A stretch of DNA of 64,000 nucleotides from Chloroflexota bacterium (GCA_958295775.1 CATQHC010000008.1:62001-126000), one strand, 5' to 3'. Counted from the first letter of the stretch, positions 1 to 8,710 are shown. Translations and numbers: made by a program. Notes: a model not told the origin generated them from the letters alone.

Positions 1-375
1 GAACTCTTGGTCTCGCTCCACGAAGACGTGTCCGCACACTGCTTCTACATGTATGAGAGCGGCGTCCGGGAGCGCGCGCTATTTTCCCAAATCATCGCTG
101 ACGACGTGGCGCTGTTGGATGCAATCGAGTCCCAGGGGTACGCCGTCTGCGCCGGCAATCAGGTGGACGGCAACTACAACCGCAACGGGCTCGTAGTCTC
201 GAACCCCGGCTCCGTGCGCGCGAGCCGCTCAGGCGCGCTCGAACCCACGCTGCTGCGGCACGGCGTCATCCGGCGGGTAGTGGGCTTCGAAACACCGGGC
301 CGGCTGCCTCTCTCCGACCGTATCCAGCAACAACTGGTCGCGCTGCGTCACGTTCTCGAGTCATTTCTGGTGTAG
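1..375 (+). CDS. C-terminal part of an unrecognised protein (5' partial)
   Basis: The reading frame is open from the first base of the window to a TAG at 373-375, so only the last 124 residues or so of a longer protein are visible; the TTG at 7 is probably internal. The fragment is soluble, with no membrane segment or signal. It contains a glycine/asparagine-rich stretch (CAGNQVDGNYNRNG) and an amphipathic C-terminal helix. I do not recognise the family. Codon use matches its neighbours, so it is likely a real gene end. The next feature downstream is a tRNA gene on the opposite strand. Confidence 0.5.
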   Translation, partial: ELLVSLHEDVSAHCFYMYESGVRERALFSQIIADDVALLDAIESQGYAVCAGNQVDGNYNRNGLVVSNPGSVRASRSGALEPTLLRHGVIRRVVGFETPGRLPLSDRIQQQLVALRHVLESFLV

Positions 376-545
376 TGGCACTATGTCCTGTCATTGCGCA
401 CTGTTCGCTGCGTCCAGGACAAACGGCGCGGCAAGCCGCTCGTCTTGCGGCTGCCTTGAGGTACATATAGGGCTACTGCACAGTATCGGGGCAATTCTGG
501 GCGTGCGAACGGGAGCGGCCTCAGTCGAAATACTTAGTAAAGGCA

Positions 546-567
546 GAAGCGCCCCAGAGGGCGCTTC
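546..567 (-). terminator. Hairpin downstream of tRNA-Cys
   Basis: A 9-bp perfect stem (GAAGCGCCC with GGGCGCTTC) and a 4-base loop lie about 40 bases past the 3' end of the tRNA on its strand. Only a short, interrupted T-rich tail follows, so it may be a weak terminator or a processing hairpin. Confidence 0.4.
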
Positions 568-608
568 GAAGACAGACTGTCACAGGTTGGTGTAGCAACT
601 AGAATTGT

Positions 609-683
609 TGGAGGCGACGAGCGGAATCGAACCGCTGTATAAGGGTTTTGCAGACCCTCGCCTTACCACTTGGCTACGTCGCC
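609..683 (-). tRNA. tRNA-Cys (GCA)
   Basis: On the minus strand the sequence folds as a cloverleaf. The acceptor stem is GGCGACG paired with CGTCGCC, the T-arm carries GGTTCGAATCC, and the anticodon loop is CTGCAAA with anticodon GCA. The discriminator is U, as usual for tRNA-Cys, and CCA appears to be encoded at 609-611. It stands alone, with no other tRNA next to it. Confidence 0.95.
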
Positions 684-800
684 GCTCTGCGCAAGGATGG
701 ATTTATTCACCCCATTTTGCTACCTAAAGTATAGCCCTGGGAGTATTGCGAGTCAAAAGCGAAAACGTGCTATGCTGCCCCTTGGGAGTAGACACGCACC

Positions 801-1556
801 GTGCGAGACTGGTACCAACGACTACAATTCGATCGCCTCTTCGTGCTGAGCGCGATCGCTACCACTGGCGTCCTGCTCACATTGCGGGCCACCATGCCGC
901 TCCTGGCCATCGCGGTCGTTGTACTGCTGGCCGTCGAAATAGCGGCATTACGTCAAGTGGTTTCCGCTGGCGGCGGTGATCCAGCGTGGATGCTGACGCC
1001 ACTCCTGCTGACGATAGCGAGCACCCTGTTTTGGCGGACCATACCTAACGAACGGGCAGCCTTACTTGGGAGCGCTCTCTTCGGCATTCTGTTCCTCATC
1101 GCAATTGTGGACTATCACCAGAGCCACTTCAGCCGCCCCGCGCGTCCCATCACCTGGCCCAACCAAGCAATTGTCTACATTGCGGTCACCATGCTCTTTG
1201 CCACGTTCAACACGTGGAATCTGCACATCGCGCTGCATGCCGCGCTTGGCGCCATTGCTGCGTACGCTGCCGGTGTCTCCATCCTCTTTCGCGAAGGACT
1301 GCCGCGCGACGCCACGCAGCGGTATAGCGTTTTGATTGCGATCGTCACAGGTGAGGTTGCGTGGGCGCTCACCTATTGGCCGCTGCCGACATTCCAGGTA
1401 GCGCTTGCGCTCTTGCTGCACGTTCACATTGTTCTTGGCATGGCCCGTGCCTTCCATGCCAAACAGCTTGGCTTCTCGCGCGTGTTGGAATATGGCGCCG
1501 TAGGCGCGATAGCCGCCGTCCTGCTCATGTGGAATGTGTTCCGTCCGTTAGGGTAA
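801..1556 (+). CDS. Polytopic membrane protein, function unknown
   Basis: The 251-residue product is almost entirely hydrophobic, with about seven predicted membrane helices and short polar loops, the longest around residues 105-120. I see no transporter signature or catalytic motif and do not recognise the family. The GTG start is chosen because a -10-like GCTATGCT lies at 769-776 and the frame is not convincingly open upstream. Its last 32 bases overlap, tail to tail, the end of the asparaginase gene on the other strand, so the two convergent genes share their 3' ends. Confidence 0.7.
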   Translation: MRDWYQRLQFDRLFVLSAIATTGVLLTLRATMPLLAIAVVVLLAVEIAALRQVVSAGGGDPAWMLTPLLLTIASTLFWRTIPNERAALLGSALFGILFLIAIVDYHQSHFSRPARPITWPNQAIVYIAVTMLFATFNTWNLHIALHAALGAIAAYAAGVSILFREGLPRDATQRYSVLIAIVTGEVAWALTYWPLPTFQVALALLLHVHIVLGMARAFHAKQLGFSRVLEYGAVGAIAAVLLMWNVFRPLG

Positions 1557-2547
1557 TTCGCGGCCGTATCTCTCCCACCGCGACCCCGGCGGTGTTGCAG
1601 ACTTCCGGAGCGTGGAGTTCGCGAAGCCGGTATTGTTGATCTGCGCTTATTACCCCCAGCGCCGCCAAGACCTGCGGCACCAAGATTGGATGCGCGCGCG
1701 CGTTGCCATCTTCGATCTTGATGGCAATGCCCAAGCCCTGGGACAACGCACCGGCGCAAAAGAGCGCTTCCGCGCCACTCTTGGAAACGATGTTGTCGCC
1801 CGCAACGCGCATGAGGTCGGTGGTAAAGCCGCCGGTACCGTCTACCATTTCTGGATGCGCACGCATCGCACGGGAGATGCGGTGGGCTGCGGCCTCACGC
1901 TCAGCCGAAACGCCGGCAGGTCGCGCAAGCACCCCGAATGCGCGAGCAATGTTCTTCAGTGGAATCGCGAACACCGGCGCGTTGCACCCGTCTACGGCCA
2001 CATAGACATCCGCCGGAGCCACGCCGGACACCTCCGCCAAGACCTGACGCAGCCGCGCCTGCGCCGGGTGGTCCGGAGCTGTATAGTCCGCTATGGGCCA
2101 CCCAAAGTGCTGGCACAGGGTGAGCATGCTGGCGTGCTTACCGGAACAGTTGTTGTGAATCTTGCGCGGGTGCGCACCGGCGCGGATGAGCGCCTCCGCG
2201 CTCGGCGTGTGGGTTGGCGCATGCGTGCCACAGGCAAGCGCGCTTTCATCCAGGCCAATCTTCTGCAGTATGCTCTGTACTGCGGTCACGTGGAACGGCT
2301 CGCCATGGTGCGAGGCACACATGACCGCGACTTCACGGTCGGTAAACTCGTACTTCGCCGCGGCGCCGCTCTCAACCATCGCGAGCGCCTGGATCGGCTT
2401 CGCCGACGAACGCAGAAACGTCACGCGTTCGGGGTCACCGGCAGCGTGCAGGATTCTTCCGGCAGAATCCACTACCGCGGCGTGCGCGCGATGCACGCTC
2501 TCAACCAGGTCGCCGCGCGTGACCTCGATTCGCAGTGGTTCAGTCAT
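1525..2547 (-). CDS. L-asparaginase II family protein
   Basis: This 340-residue protein matches the Asparaginase_II (PF06089) family, which hydrolyses L-asparagine to aspartate and ammonia and is unrelated to the classical E. coli AnsA/AnsB fold. Family hallmarks are visible: FLRSSAKP at 44-51, SHHGEP near 79-84, HNNCSGKHA at 131-139 and VDGCNAP at 185-191. Length is typical and there is no signal peptide, so it is probably cytoplasmic. The ATG start at 2547 gives a normal N-terminus (EVTRGDLVES). It is transcribed alone and ends convergently over the neighbouring membrane-protein gene. Substrate preference cannot be read from sequence. Confidence 0.9.
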   Translation of the reverse strand: MTEPLRIEVTRGDLVESVHRAHAAVVDSAGRILHAAGDPERVTFLRSSAKPIQALAMVESGAAAKYEFTDREVAVMCASHHGEPFHVTAVQSILQKIGLDESALACGTHAPTHTPSAEALIRAGAHPRKIHNNCSGKHASMLTLCQHFGWPIADYTAPDHPAQARLRQVLAEVSGVAPADVYVAVDGCNAPVFAIPLKNIARAFGVLARPAGVSAEREAAAHRISRAMRAHPEMVDGTGGFTTDLMRVAGDNIVSKSGAEALFCAGALSQGLGIAIKIEDGNARAHPILVPQVLAALGVISADQQYRLRELHAPEVCNTAGVAVGEIRPRITLTDGTHST

Positions 2548-2863
2548 GTCTCTCTCCTATCTCCTTTTCAGCACCCGCCAGCGTACCATAGAATGGCAAT
2601 GACGGGAGTGCGCCCCAATTGAGCGCGGCAATACTTCATACTGTCAAGCGGATAGACAACATCTCCGCAGCGAGTCGCAGGGACAAAGAACAGAAAACTT
2701 GGAGGGCGCAGCGCACCGGCTAACCCAAGATCTCTAAGGCTCTTACAGCTCGGGCAGCGACTCAATGCCGGGTTGCGCCAGCAGGAAAGGAGGTTTCTAC
2801 CGAATACACGGCAATTGTGACCTGGCGTGACGTCTCGTTTGTATTGCAGAGGAGGCTCTAACT
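2548..2863. other. Intergenic region between divergent genes
   Basis: This 316-base gap separates the asparaginase gene and the Gfo/Idh/MocA gene. It holds the ribosome-binding site of the latter (GGAGG near 2850). It also has a perfect AAAGGAGGT at 2786-2794 with no start codon at a useful distance. I see no small gene or stable RNA fold. Confidence 0.5.
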
Positions 2864-4054
2864 ATGGACCGTCTCAATATCGCTCTCGTAGGCGCCGGAC
2901 GGCGGGGGGCCGGCGCGCATGCGCCGGTTCTCGCCGCACTCGACGACGTGTTCAACTTTGTCGCGGTTTGCGACGCAACCGAGGAACGGGCGCAGGAAGT
3001 AGCTGCCCGCTATGGGTGCAGAGCCTACACCTCGGCCCGCGACCTCGTAGAGAACGAAAGGCTCGATATTGCCGACGTGGTGGTGCCGGGAGTCTCGCAC
3101 CACGCGCTGAGTTGCTTCTTCTCCAATCGCGGTATTCACCAAATCGTCGAGACACCCATTGCGGTTACGTTGCCTCTCGCCGATCTCATGATCGAAACCG
3201 CCCAGCAGAATCGTGTGAAACTGGAAGTTGCGGAGAATTACCATCGCCAGCCGCTCCTTCGTCTCCGGCAGGCAGTCATCGATTCCGGCGCGATTGGTAC
3301 CGTCAGCCGCATCTACCGCATCTTCGAGGAGGGCGGCGACCATGGCATGAGCGTCCTGCGCATCTGGGCGGGAGCGAATCCCACGGCGATCATGGGCATC
3401 TCCCATACCAGCCCCGTCGTACCCATCATCGACCGGATGCTGCGGCATCACGAGAGCGAAAGTCTTTCCATCGGCATCATTGAATTCGCCAACGGGGTCA
3501 CCGCGTTCTCTGCATATTCCAACGTCATACACGCCCGCTCGCTCGGCCGGGGTGTGATTCGCTTCTCGCAGATCGATGGGACCCATGGCGCAATCGTGGG
3601 CGAGGAGGTCCACGCGGTTCCGTCCGCTGATTTGCTGACAGGCGCCCAGTCTACGCCGGCCCTGCCCCAGCGCATCACAAGTGAGCGCAACGGCGTCGAA
3701 ATCCTCGAACGCCTAGAGGTAGCGCTTCCCGACAGGTCGGTAATTTGGGAGAATCCATTCCGTCAGTATGCCTTGACCGAGGGTCAGGTGCAGGTCGCCG
3801 ACGAACTGCTCAGTATTGCCACCGCCGTACGCGAGGATACCGAGCCCGCCTATGGCGCACGCGCTGCCCGCCTCGATCAGGAGATGGATATCGCGATGAG
3901 GGAATCCGGCGGCAGCGACCGTACCACGATCCCCTTGCCTTTGCAACAGACGACGCACTGCGAGGAACTTATCCACGAGAGCTTCTTGGACAGGTTCGGC
4001 TGCGCGCCGACGGACGTAGAGAAGCTGGTGGACACGTTCTTCCCCCGCCATTGA
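2864..4054 (+). CDS. Gfo/Idh/MocA family protein with altered catalytic motif
   Basis: A 396-residue NAD(P)-dependent dehydrogenase-like protein. It has an N-terminal Rossmann fold (VGAGRRGAGAH near 9-19) and the C-terminal alpha/beta domain typical of glucose-fructose oxidoreductase and inositol dehydrogenase relatives, which oxidise or reduce sugars and cyclitols. The usual Glu-Lys-Pro motif carrying the catalytic lysine reads Glu-Thr-Pro at 96-98, so canonical hydride-transfer chemistry may be lost. The ATG follows a good GAGGAGG site. A cupin gene lies 86 bases downstream and may be co-transcribed. The substrate is unknown. Two other members of the family occur in this window and keep the lysine. 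Confidence 0.88.
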   Translation: MDRLNIALVGAGRRGAGAHAPVLAALDDVFNFVAVCDATEERAQEVAARYGCRAYTSARDLVENERLDIADVVVPGVSHHALSCFFSNRGIHQIVETPIAVTLPLADLMIETAQQNRVKLEVAENYHRQPLLRLRQAVIDSGAIGTVSRIYRIFEEGGDHGMSVLRIWAGANPTAIMGISHTSPVVPIIDRMLRHHESESLSIGIIEFANGVTAFSAYSNVIHARSLGRGVIRFSQIDGTHGAIVGEEVHAVPSADLLTGAQSTPALPQRITSERNGVEILERLEVALPDRSVIWENPFRQYALTEGQVQVADELLSIATAVREDTEPAYGARAARLDQEMDIAMRESGGSDRTTIPLPLQQTTHCEELIHESFLDRFGCAPTDVEKLVDTFFPRH

Positions 4055-4140
4055 GTTGTATAACGGTCGTGAGAGACAACTGAAGGACCGGTTTGCGAAG
4101 CATGCAATGAGTTTGATCCACATTGGGAAAGGAATATCCG

Positions 4141-4476
4141 ATGCAAAAGCCTGTCATTGTCCCGTGGGACGAAGCGCGCAAGCGCATGCACGAGCGCGGG
4201 TTCTCTTTGCCATTCGTCGGGGAGGAGACCGGCGCGGAGAGCTTGCGCCTGCACTTATCCTCGATCAACCCCGGAGAAGCCGCTCATCCCCCACACGAGC
4301 ACGAGGGGGAAGAGATCGTGTTTCTCATCTCCGGCAGCGGCATGGCAACTCTGGACGACGACGAGCATCCCATGGAAGCCATGGCCGCCCTGTTTGCACC
4401 CGAGGGTACGCGTCACGGACTCCGCAATAACGGCGACGCGCCGATCACGTACCTCATCATTCGCACCAGCGCCTAG
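4141..4476 (+). CDS. Small cupin-domain protein
   Basis: A 111-residue single-domain cupin. The metal-binding motif is seen as PPHEHEGEEIVFLISG (roughly 53-68) followed by a second motif with GTRHGLRN near 90-97, giving the usual His/Glu metal ligands. Such proteins are small sugar-binding proteins, isomerases or dioxygenases; none can be chosen here. I start at the ATG at 4141 because GGGAAAGGA precedes it at good spacing; an in-frame TTG lies 18 bases upstream. Its position after a Gfo/Idh/MocA gene suggests sugar-related metabolism. Confidence 0.85.
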   Translation: MQKPVIVPWDEARKRMHERGFSLPFVGEETGAESLRLHLSSINPGEAAHPPHEHEGEEIVFLISGSGMATLDDDEHPMEAMAALFAPEGTRHGLRNNGDAPITYLIIRTSA

Positions 4477-4678
4477 GACTAGCCGGATTGGCCGGAAACC
4501 GGATTTTGCGACCAAGGGCGCCTATGAGGTGCCTGCGATGTTTCCTCCAATGGGCTCGCCCAATTGGGATTCTCTTCAATGCCTCAAGCGCCCGCTGCTT
4601 AAGAATTTAGCATATTGACAAGCACACTGCTGCGTGGAAACAACTGCGGCGCGCTTGCAGTGCGGCCCCGCGCGTGCT

Positions 4679-4708
4679 TTGACCGTAGATTCAGCGGAAT
4701 GCTATATT
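4679..4708 (+). promoter_or_regulatory. Promoter of rpmH block
   Basis: A -35 TTGACC (4679-4684) and -10 TATATT (4703-4708) are separated by 18 bases, about 33 bases before the rpmH start codon. The -10 is preceded by GC, giving GCTATATT, a form that recurs at other starts in this window. Confidence 0.7.
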
Positions 4709-4741
4709 AGAAGCAGACAAAGGAAAGAAGGATACTACTGG

Positions 4742-4879
4742 ATGCCGAAAAGAACCTATCAACCAAAAGTGCGGCGCCGGTCGCGCAGACATGGCTTTCG
4801 GGCGCGCATGTCCACGCGAGCGGGACGACGGATACTCAAGCACCGGCGCGAAAAACAGCGCTCGCAGCTTTCTGTCTGA
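4742..4879 (+). CDS. rpmH: 50S ribosomal protein L34
   Basis: The 45-residue product is the very basic L34, with the family pattern [13 protein letters not shown] at the N-terminus and [14 protein letters not shown] in the middle. L34 is a structural protein of the large ribosomal subunit. The ATG follows AAAGAAGGA at good spacing. It is the first gene of the conserved rpmH-rnpA-yidD-yidC-jag block. dnaA, often found upstream of this block near the replication origin, is not here. Confidence 0.97.
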   Translation: MPKRTYQPKVRRRSRRHGFRARMSTRAGRRILKHRREKQRSQLSV

Positions 4880-5002
4880 GCCTGCTCGCCCTTCTTCATC
4901 CTTTCCGTTCAGTGCGCATTGTTCTGACGTGCCCCCATGGTGGCAGTGCGAGAGCAGCAGTCGTCAGAGCATTTCGCCGGTTTTGCAGGCTCTGCGTGAG
5001 GA

Positions 5003-5353
5003 TTGAACCAAACGGAGAAGATCAAGAAACAACGTGACTTTGCTGCCGTCCTGGCCCAGGGCAAAGCGTGGTCGGCGCACACCATCAGACTGATTGTCAG
5101 GCCGAACCACCTCCCGCGCAGCCGCTGCGGTTTTGTTGCTTCGAAGCGCGTCGGCAATGCTGTAACGCGAAACCGCGTCCGGCGGCGCCTGCGCGAATCC
5201 ATGCGCCTGCATTATCCGTATCTCCAGCCGGGCATGGACCTCGTCTTCATTGCTCGACGAGGAGCAGCGAACGCCCCCTTCTGGGAGCTTCACCGACACG
5301 TGCACACAGCACTCAGGCGCGCGCGCTTGCTGCCCCCTGACTATCGATTGTAG
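5003..5353 (+). CDS. rnpA: Ribonuclease P protein component
   Basis: This 116-residue basic protein is the protein subunit of RNase P, which helps the catalytic RNA bind and trim 5' leaders of precursor tRNAs. The diagnostic motif near the middle, RVGNAVTRNRVRRRLRE, is the family's RNA-binding RNR signature, preceded by KIKKQRDFAAVLAQG at the start. A stop codon lies six bases before the TTG at 5003, so TTG is the most upstream possible start. Position after rpmH is canonical. Confidence 0.95.
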   Translation: MNQTEKIKKQRDFAAVLAQGKAWSAHTIRLIVRPNHLPRSRCGFVASKRVGNAVTRNRVRRRLRESMRLHYPYLQPGMDLVFIARRGAANAPFWELHRHVHTALRRARLLPPDYRL

Positions 5354-5408
5354 CTACCGTGAGGCTTTTTCGGACGGCCTCGCGTAAAGAATTTGGAGTA
5401 GATGCCTC

Positions 5409-5675
5409 GTGTCCCTGAGCAGCACAGTAGCCTTGCGGCTCATTCAAGCGTACCGGCTGGCAATTTCGCCGCTGCTGGGGCCAAGCTGCCGCTATGCGCC
5501 CACGTGCTCCGAGTATTGTTACAATGCTATCGCCGAATACGGGCTGATCCGGGGCGGCTGGTTGGGCTTGAAACGGATTGCGCGGTGCCATCCATTTCAT
5601 CCGGGCGGCGTCGACCCTGTGCCTGAGCTTGCCGCCGGCAAGTCCGCGGCGCAAAGCCGGCCGCGGCAGGCGTAG
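5409..5675 (+). CDS. yidD: Membrane protein insertion efficiency factor YidD
   Basis: An 88-residue YidD protein with the conserved core [21 protein letters not shown] (about 16-36) and [13 protein letters not shown] (about 60-72), including the family's cysteines. YidD is a small amphipathic protein at the inner membrane that assists YidC-dependent insertion. The GTG start at 5409 gives the normal N-terminus. It lies 55 bases after rnpA and 119 bases before yidC, in the usual order. The tail after residue 75 is variable in the family. Confidence 0.95.
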   Translation: MSLSSTVALRLIQAYRLAISPLLGPSCRYAPTCSEYCYNAIAEYGLIRGGWLGLKRIARCHPFHPGGVDPVPELAAGKSAAQSRPRQA

Positions 5676-5794
5676 TACCCTACCGAGCAGAATGGGACAG
5701 TTGTTGTGACCCTAGTGAAAGTATTCCGCAGCGAGACAAGAGTCCGGCGCGTAATGACAATTGCTATGATAGACAAGGTGAGATAACGGATCCA

Positions 5795-6865
5795 GTGGAA
5801 TTCTTTAGCAGTCTTTGGAACGACATCCTCGTCGGCGGCTTGCAGAGCGGGTTGCTCCGTCTCTACGATCTGACTGAATCCGCGGGCGTGCCGAGTTTCG
5901 GCATCGCCATCATCATCTTTACCATCATCGTACGCCTTATCCTCTTTCCGCTTAGCGTAACGAGTCTCCGCTCCTCGCGCCGCATGCAGTTGCTGTCCCC
6001 TCGTCTCAAGGAGCTGCAAAAGCAACACAAAGGCGACCGCCAAGCCATGGCGCAGGCGCAGATGGAACTCTATAAGGTGCACGGTGTAAATCCGCTGATG
6101 GGTTGCCTGCCCCAGTTAGCCCAACTTCCGGTTCTCTTTGCGCTCTATTGGGCCATCATCGGTGTGACGAGAGACAGCGCCAACCTGGAAATGGCGTTCC
6201 TCTGGATCTCCGACCTTGCCCAACCGGACGTCTGGTTGCCCCCGGGCATCGAACTCCCCTTCGGCTTGCCAGGCGTGTTCGCGCTCACCGCCGGCGCCAC
6301 GCAATGGGTCGTGCAGCGGATGATGATGAATCGCATGACGACGGACCCGCAGCAGCAGATGATTCAGAACGTGATGCAGTTCATGCCCATCATGATCGTC
6401 TTCTTTGCAATGCAGTTTCCCGCGGGACTTGCCCTATACTGGGTGGTATCGAATATATTCAGCGTCGGTCAGCAGTGGTTCATCATGCGGGACAAGAGCC
6501 TCAGCGTACCGGTAACCGCGCCGGCGGACGCGCCGACGGGAAACAAGGAAACGGAGAAGCCCAAAACGACCCAAGCTGCACCAAGTGCGCCTAAGAAAAC
6601 TGAAGGGAAGAAACCGGAGCCGTCTCAGGCGCCCAAGCTGCCGCAAACAGAGCAGGCGCCAAGCCGCCCAAGCGGACTCTTGGGTGGGTTATCATTCGGC
6701 GGGGGAAATCGTAGTGGCATTCCCGACTTAACCGAAACGACGTTACAGGAACTCGGCCTCGATGTCGCCGACGGTCAGACAGACGGCGCCTCCAATCAAG
6801 CGCCCGCTAGCGGCAAATCAAGGTCGCGCAGGAGGGAGAAGAAAAAAGGTGGCGGAAAGCGTTGA
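5795..6865 (+). CDS. yidC: Membrane protein insertase YidC/Oxa1
   Basis: A 356-residue YidC of the short type without the large periplasmic domain of E. coli. Five membrane segments can be placed: near 27-50, the hairpin region near 105-125, and three between about 150 and 230. MGCLPQLAQLPVLFALYWAI and PAGLALYWVVSN are family signatures. The last 110 residues are low-complexity, rich in Lys, Pro and Ala, and end in RRREKKKGGGKR, a basic tail of the kind that contacts ribosomes. It catalyses insertion of membrane proteins alone or with SecYEG. GCTATGAT at 5763-5770 may be a local -10. The last 17 bases overlap the jag start. Confidence 0.95.
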   Translation: MEFFSSLWNDILVGGLQSGLLRLYDLTESAGVPSFGIAIIIFTIIVRLILFPLSVTSLRSSRRMQLLSPRLKELQKQHKGDRQAMAQAQMELYKVHGVNPLMGCLPQLAQLPVLFALYWAIIGVTRDSANLEMAFLWISDLAQPDVWLPPGIELPFGLPGVFALTAGATQWVVQRMMMNRMTTDPQQQMIQNVMQFMPIMIVFFAMQFPAGLALYWVVSNIFSVGQQWFIMRDKSLSVPVTAPADAPTGNKETEKPKTTQAAPSAPKKTEGKKPEPSQAPKLPQTEQAPSRPSGLLGGLSFGGGNRSGIPDLTETTLQELGLDVADGQTDGASNQAPASGKSRSRRREKKKGGGKR

Positions 6866-7583
6866 AGCAACAGGCAAAACAGTCGAAGAAGCAATCCAAA
6901 GTGCTCTTGAAGAACTCGGCGCCTCCCGCGACGCCGTGACCGTTCGCGTCCTCAGCGCAGGTACCGGCGGGCTTTTCGGCCTTGGCGGGGAGGAAAGCCG
7001 CGTGCTGGTGGAGTTGAAACCCGAGGGCGCGGCTGAAGAAGCCGACCAGGAAGAGGCACCGGAGGTTGCAGACGCTCCTGAGGCCGAGGCGGAGCCATCC
7101 GATCTGCCGCTCTCTCAGGAACAGCTTGACGATGCAATGGAGCTGCTCCGCGAGTTCTTTCATCACCTGGGCAGCGCGGTCACGATTGCAGTTTCCGGCA
7201 CCGAACCGCTCCGCCTCAATGTTACCGGCGAGGGCACCGACGCCTTCATCGGCAAACGGGGGACCACGCTGCGTTCGATCCAGTTCCTCTACAATCTCAT
7301 GCTGACAAAACAGCTCGGTGAGCATGATCTCGTGGTGGTAGACATCGGCGGCTACCGCCAACGGCGCGAGGAACTGCTCATAGGCATGGCGCGTCGCTTG
7401 GCCGACCTCGTCCGTGAGAACGGCAAGCCGATTACATTAGAAGCGATGCCGCCCCACGAGCGGCGCATCATCCATCTTACGCTCTCGGAAGACGATGCCG
7501 TTGAGACCCATTCCACGGGCACCGGCGACGAACGCCGCGTTGTGATTGAGTTGAACCAAGGGGATGCCGAGGCCCAGGAATAG
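6849..7583 (+). CDS. jag: RNA-binding protein Jag/KhpB
   Basis: A 244-residue protein with the three Jag domains in order. The Jag-N domain (about 1-52) begins ESVEATGKTVEEAI. An acidic linker follows (about 60-90). The KH domain contains IGKRGTTLRSIQFL near 137-150, and the C-terminal R3H domain contains PPHERRIIHLTL near 201-212. KhpB binds RNA, often with KhpA, and affects cell envelope growth. I start at the GTG at 6849, where homology begins and an AGGAGGGAG site precedes it; this overlaps yidC by 17 bases and suggests translational coupling. mnmE, a common next gene, is absent. Confidence 0.93.
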   Translation: MAESVEATGKTVEEAIQSALEELGASRDAVTVRVLSAGTGGLFGLGGEESRVLVELKPEGAAEEADQEEAPEVADAPEAEAEPSDLPLSQEQLDDAMELLREFFHHLGSAVTIAVSGTEPLRLNVTGEGTDAFIGKRGTTLRSIQFLYNLMLTKQLGEHDLVVVDIGGYRQRREELLIGMARRLADLVRENGKPITLEAMPPHERRIIHLTLSEDDAVETHSTGTGDERRVVIELNQGDAEAQE

Positions 7584-7768
7584 CAGCCCGCTCTCAATCC
7601 ACGGTTAGAAAAGGGCCGCCAGCGTAGCTTGACGGTCCTGCGCGGGGCGGGCGACGGGACTCTATCCGGCGTGTCCGAAAGCGCTGGTGCTCAGTAGCGT
7701 GATTCTCCTTCAACTGAACGCGTTTATTGGGCACAGCGCCCGCTGTCCGCATGCCCCTTCCGCCACCT

Positions 7769-8554
7769 TTAGTCGTCAATGCGGACCTGCGCGTCGCCGG
7801 CCGCGTGCCGCAGCACCTTACCAGACTCGGTGCGCACACAGAGATATCCATCCCGGTCTTGGTCGACCACGAGACCGCTGTGCCGCTTATCGCCGTCAAC
7901 AATCTGCACCTGCCGGCCAATGAGGTACGCTTCGGCCCGCCACGCTTGCCAGACCTCATCCGCGTCCGCAAGCCAGCGGGCGTACCATGCTTCGAACGAC
8001 TGCAGGCAAGCGATCAGCAACTCTTCGCGAGAAACCACTTCCCCCAGTTCGTCTAAGAGCGTGGTGAACGGTTGGTCCACAGCGAGATCCGCCGCGGGGA
8101 AGTTCACGTTGAGCCCCGCGCCAACCACCACGCCGTCGGCGGAGGTTTCAGCAAGCAGGCCCCCAAGCTTCTTGCCGCGCGCGACCAGATCATTCGGCCA
8201 CTTGATCGCCGCGCGCAGGCCGGTCACGCGCTCGATGCCTTCATGCAAGGCCAACGCAAACGGCCACAGGACGTGCGGCCACTCGCTTCGGGGTAGAGAA
8301 GGCCGCAACAATATCGAGAATAGTAAGCTGCTCTGCGGCGGCGCGAGCCATGAACGCCCCTGCCGTCCCCGCCCGGCGGTTTGGGCGTCTGCCACCGCTA
8401 CCCCGCCGGATGCCGCGCCTGCCCGCCCCAGCGCCTGGCACACTTCCATGGTGGAATCGACTTCAGCGCGATAGAAGAAGCGGCGGCCTATTCGTTGCCG
8501 CCGGACGGCTTGGGCTACTTCCTGCCACCGCAGCGGCCTGCGCGCTCGCTTCAC
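7769..8554 (-). CDS. birA: Biotin--[acetyl-CoA-carboxylase] ligase
   Basis: A 261-residue biotin protein ligase that activates biotin with ATP and attaches it to the carboxylase carrier protein. Motifs visible are the biotinyl-AMP loop AGRGRQGRSW (about 60-69), the KWPND motif (about 118-122), and GGLLAE followed by GAGLNVNF (about 131-152). It lacks the N-terminal helix-turn-helix of E. coli BirA, so it is a class I enzyme without repressor function. The C-terminal domain (about 220-261) is present. It is monocistronic, facing the jag end and divergent from the O-antigen-ligase-like gene. Confidence 0.93.
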   Translation of the reverse strand: MKRARRPLRWQEVAQAVRRQRIGRRFFYRAEVDSTMEVCQALGRAGAASGGVAVADAQTAGRGRQGRSWLAPPQSSLLFSILLRPSLPRSEWPHVLWPFALALHEGIERVTGLRAAIKWPNDLVARGKKLGGLLAETSADGVVVGAGLNVNFPAADLAVDQPFTTLLDELGEVVSREELLIACLQSFEAWYARWLADADEVWQAWRAEAYLIGRQVQIVDGDKRHSGLVVDQDRDGYLCVRTESGKVLRHAAGDAQVRIDD

Positions 8555-8692
8555 AACGTCCCTCTCTTACCCACGTGTGCATTGAGAAATAACGCCGCAG
8601 GACATGCAATTCACCTCGTGCCGCAAGAATAGAGGTCATGCAGGCGGCCGGACAGCCTCCGGGATTCCAGTCCTGGCGGCACACGACCCCAT

Positions 8693-8710
8693 GCTATAGT
8701 GAAAGCCATG
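8693..8710 (+). promoter_or_regulatory. Probable leaderless promoter, -10 TATAGT
   Basis: GCTATAGT at 8693-8700 places a -10 hexamer exactly 7 bases before the ATG at 8708, so transcription should begin at or next to the start codon. No Shine-Dalgarno sequence precedes the ATG. No clear -35 is visible. The same arrangement is seen at 41126-41143. Confidence 0.45.

Noticed and set aside
383-595. 70-codon frame between the first gene and tRNA-Cys
   Set aside because: It has no recognisable family or ribosome-binding site and covers the terminator hairpin.
2786-2794. Perfect AAAGGAGGT ribosome-binding sequence
   Set aside because: No start codon lies 5-13 bases downstream, so it has no gene to serve.
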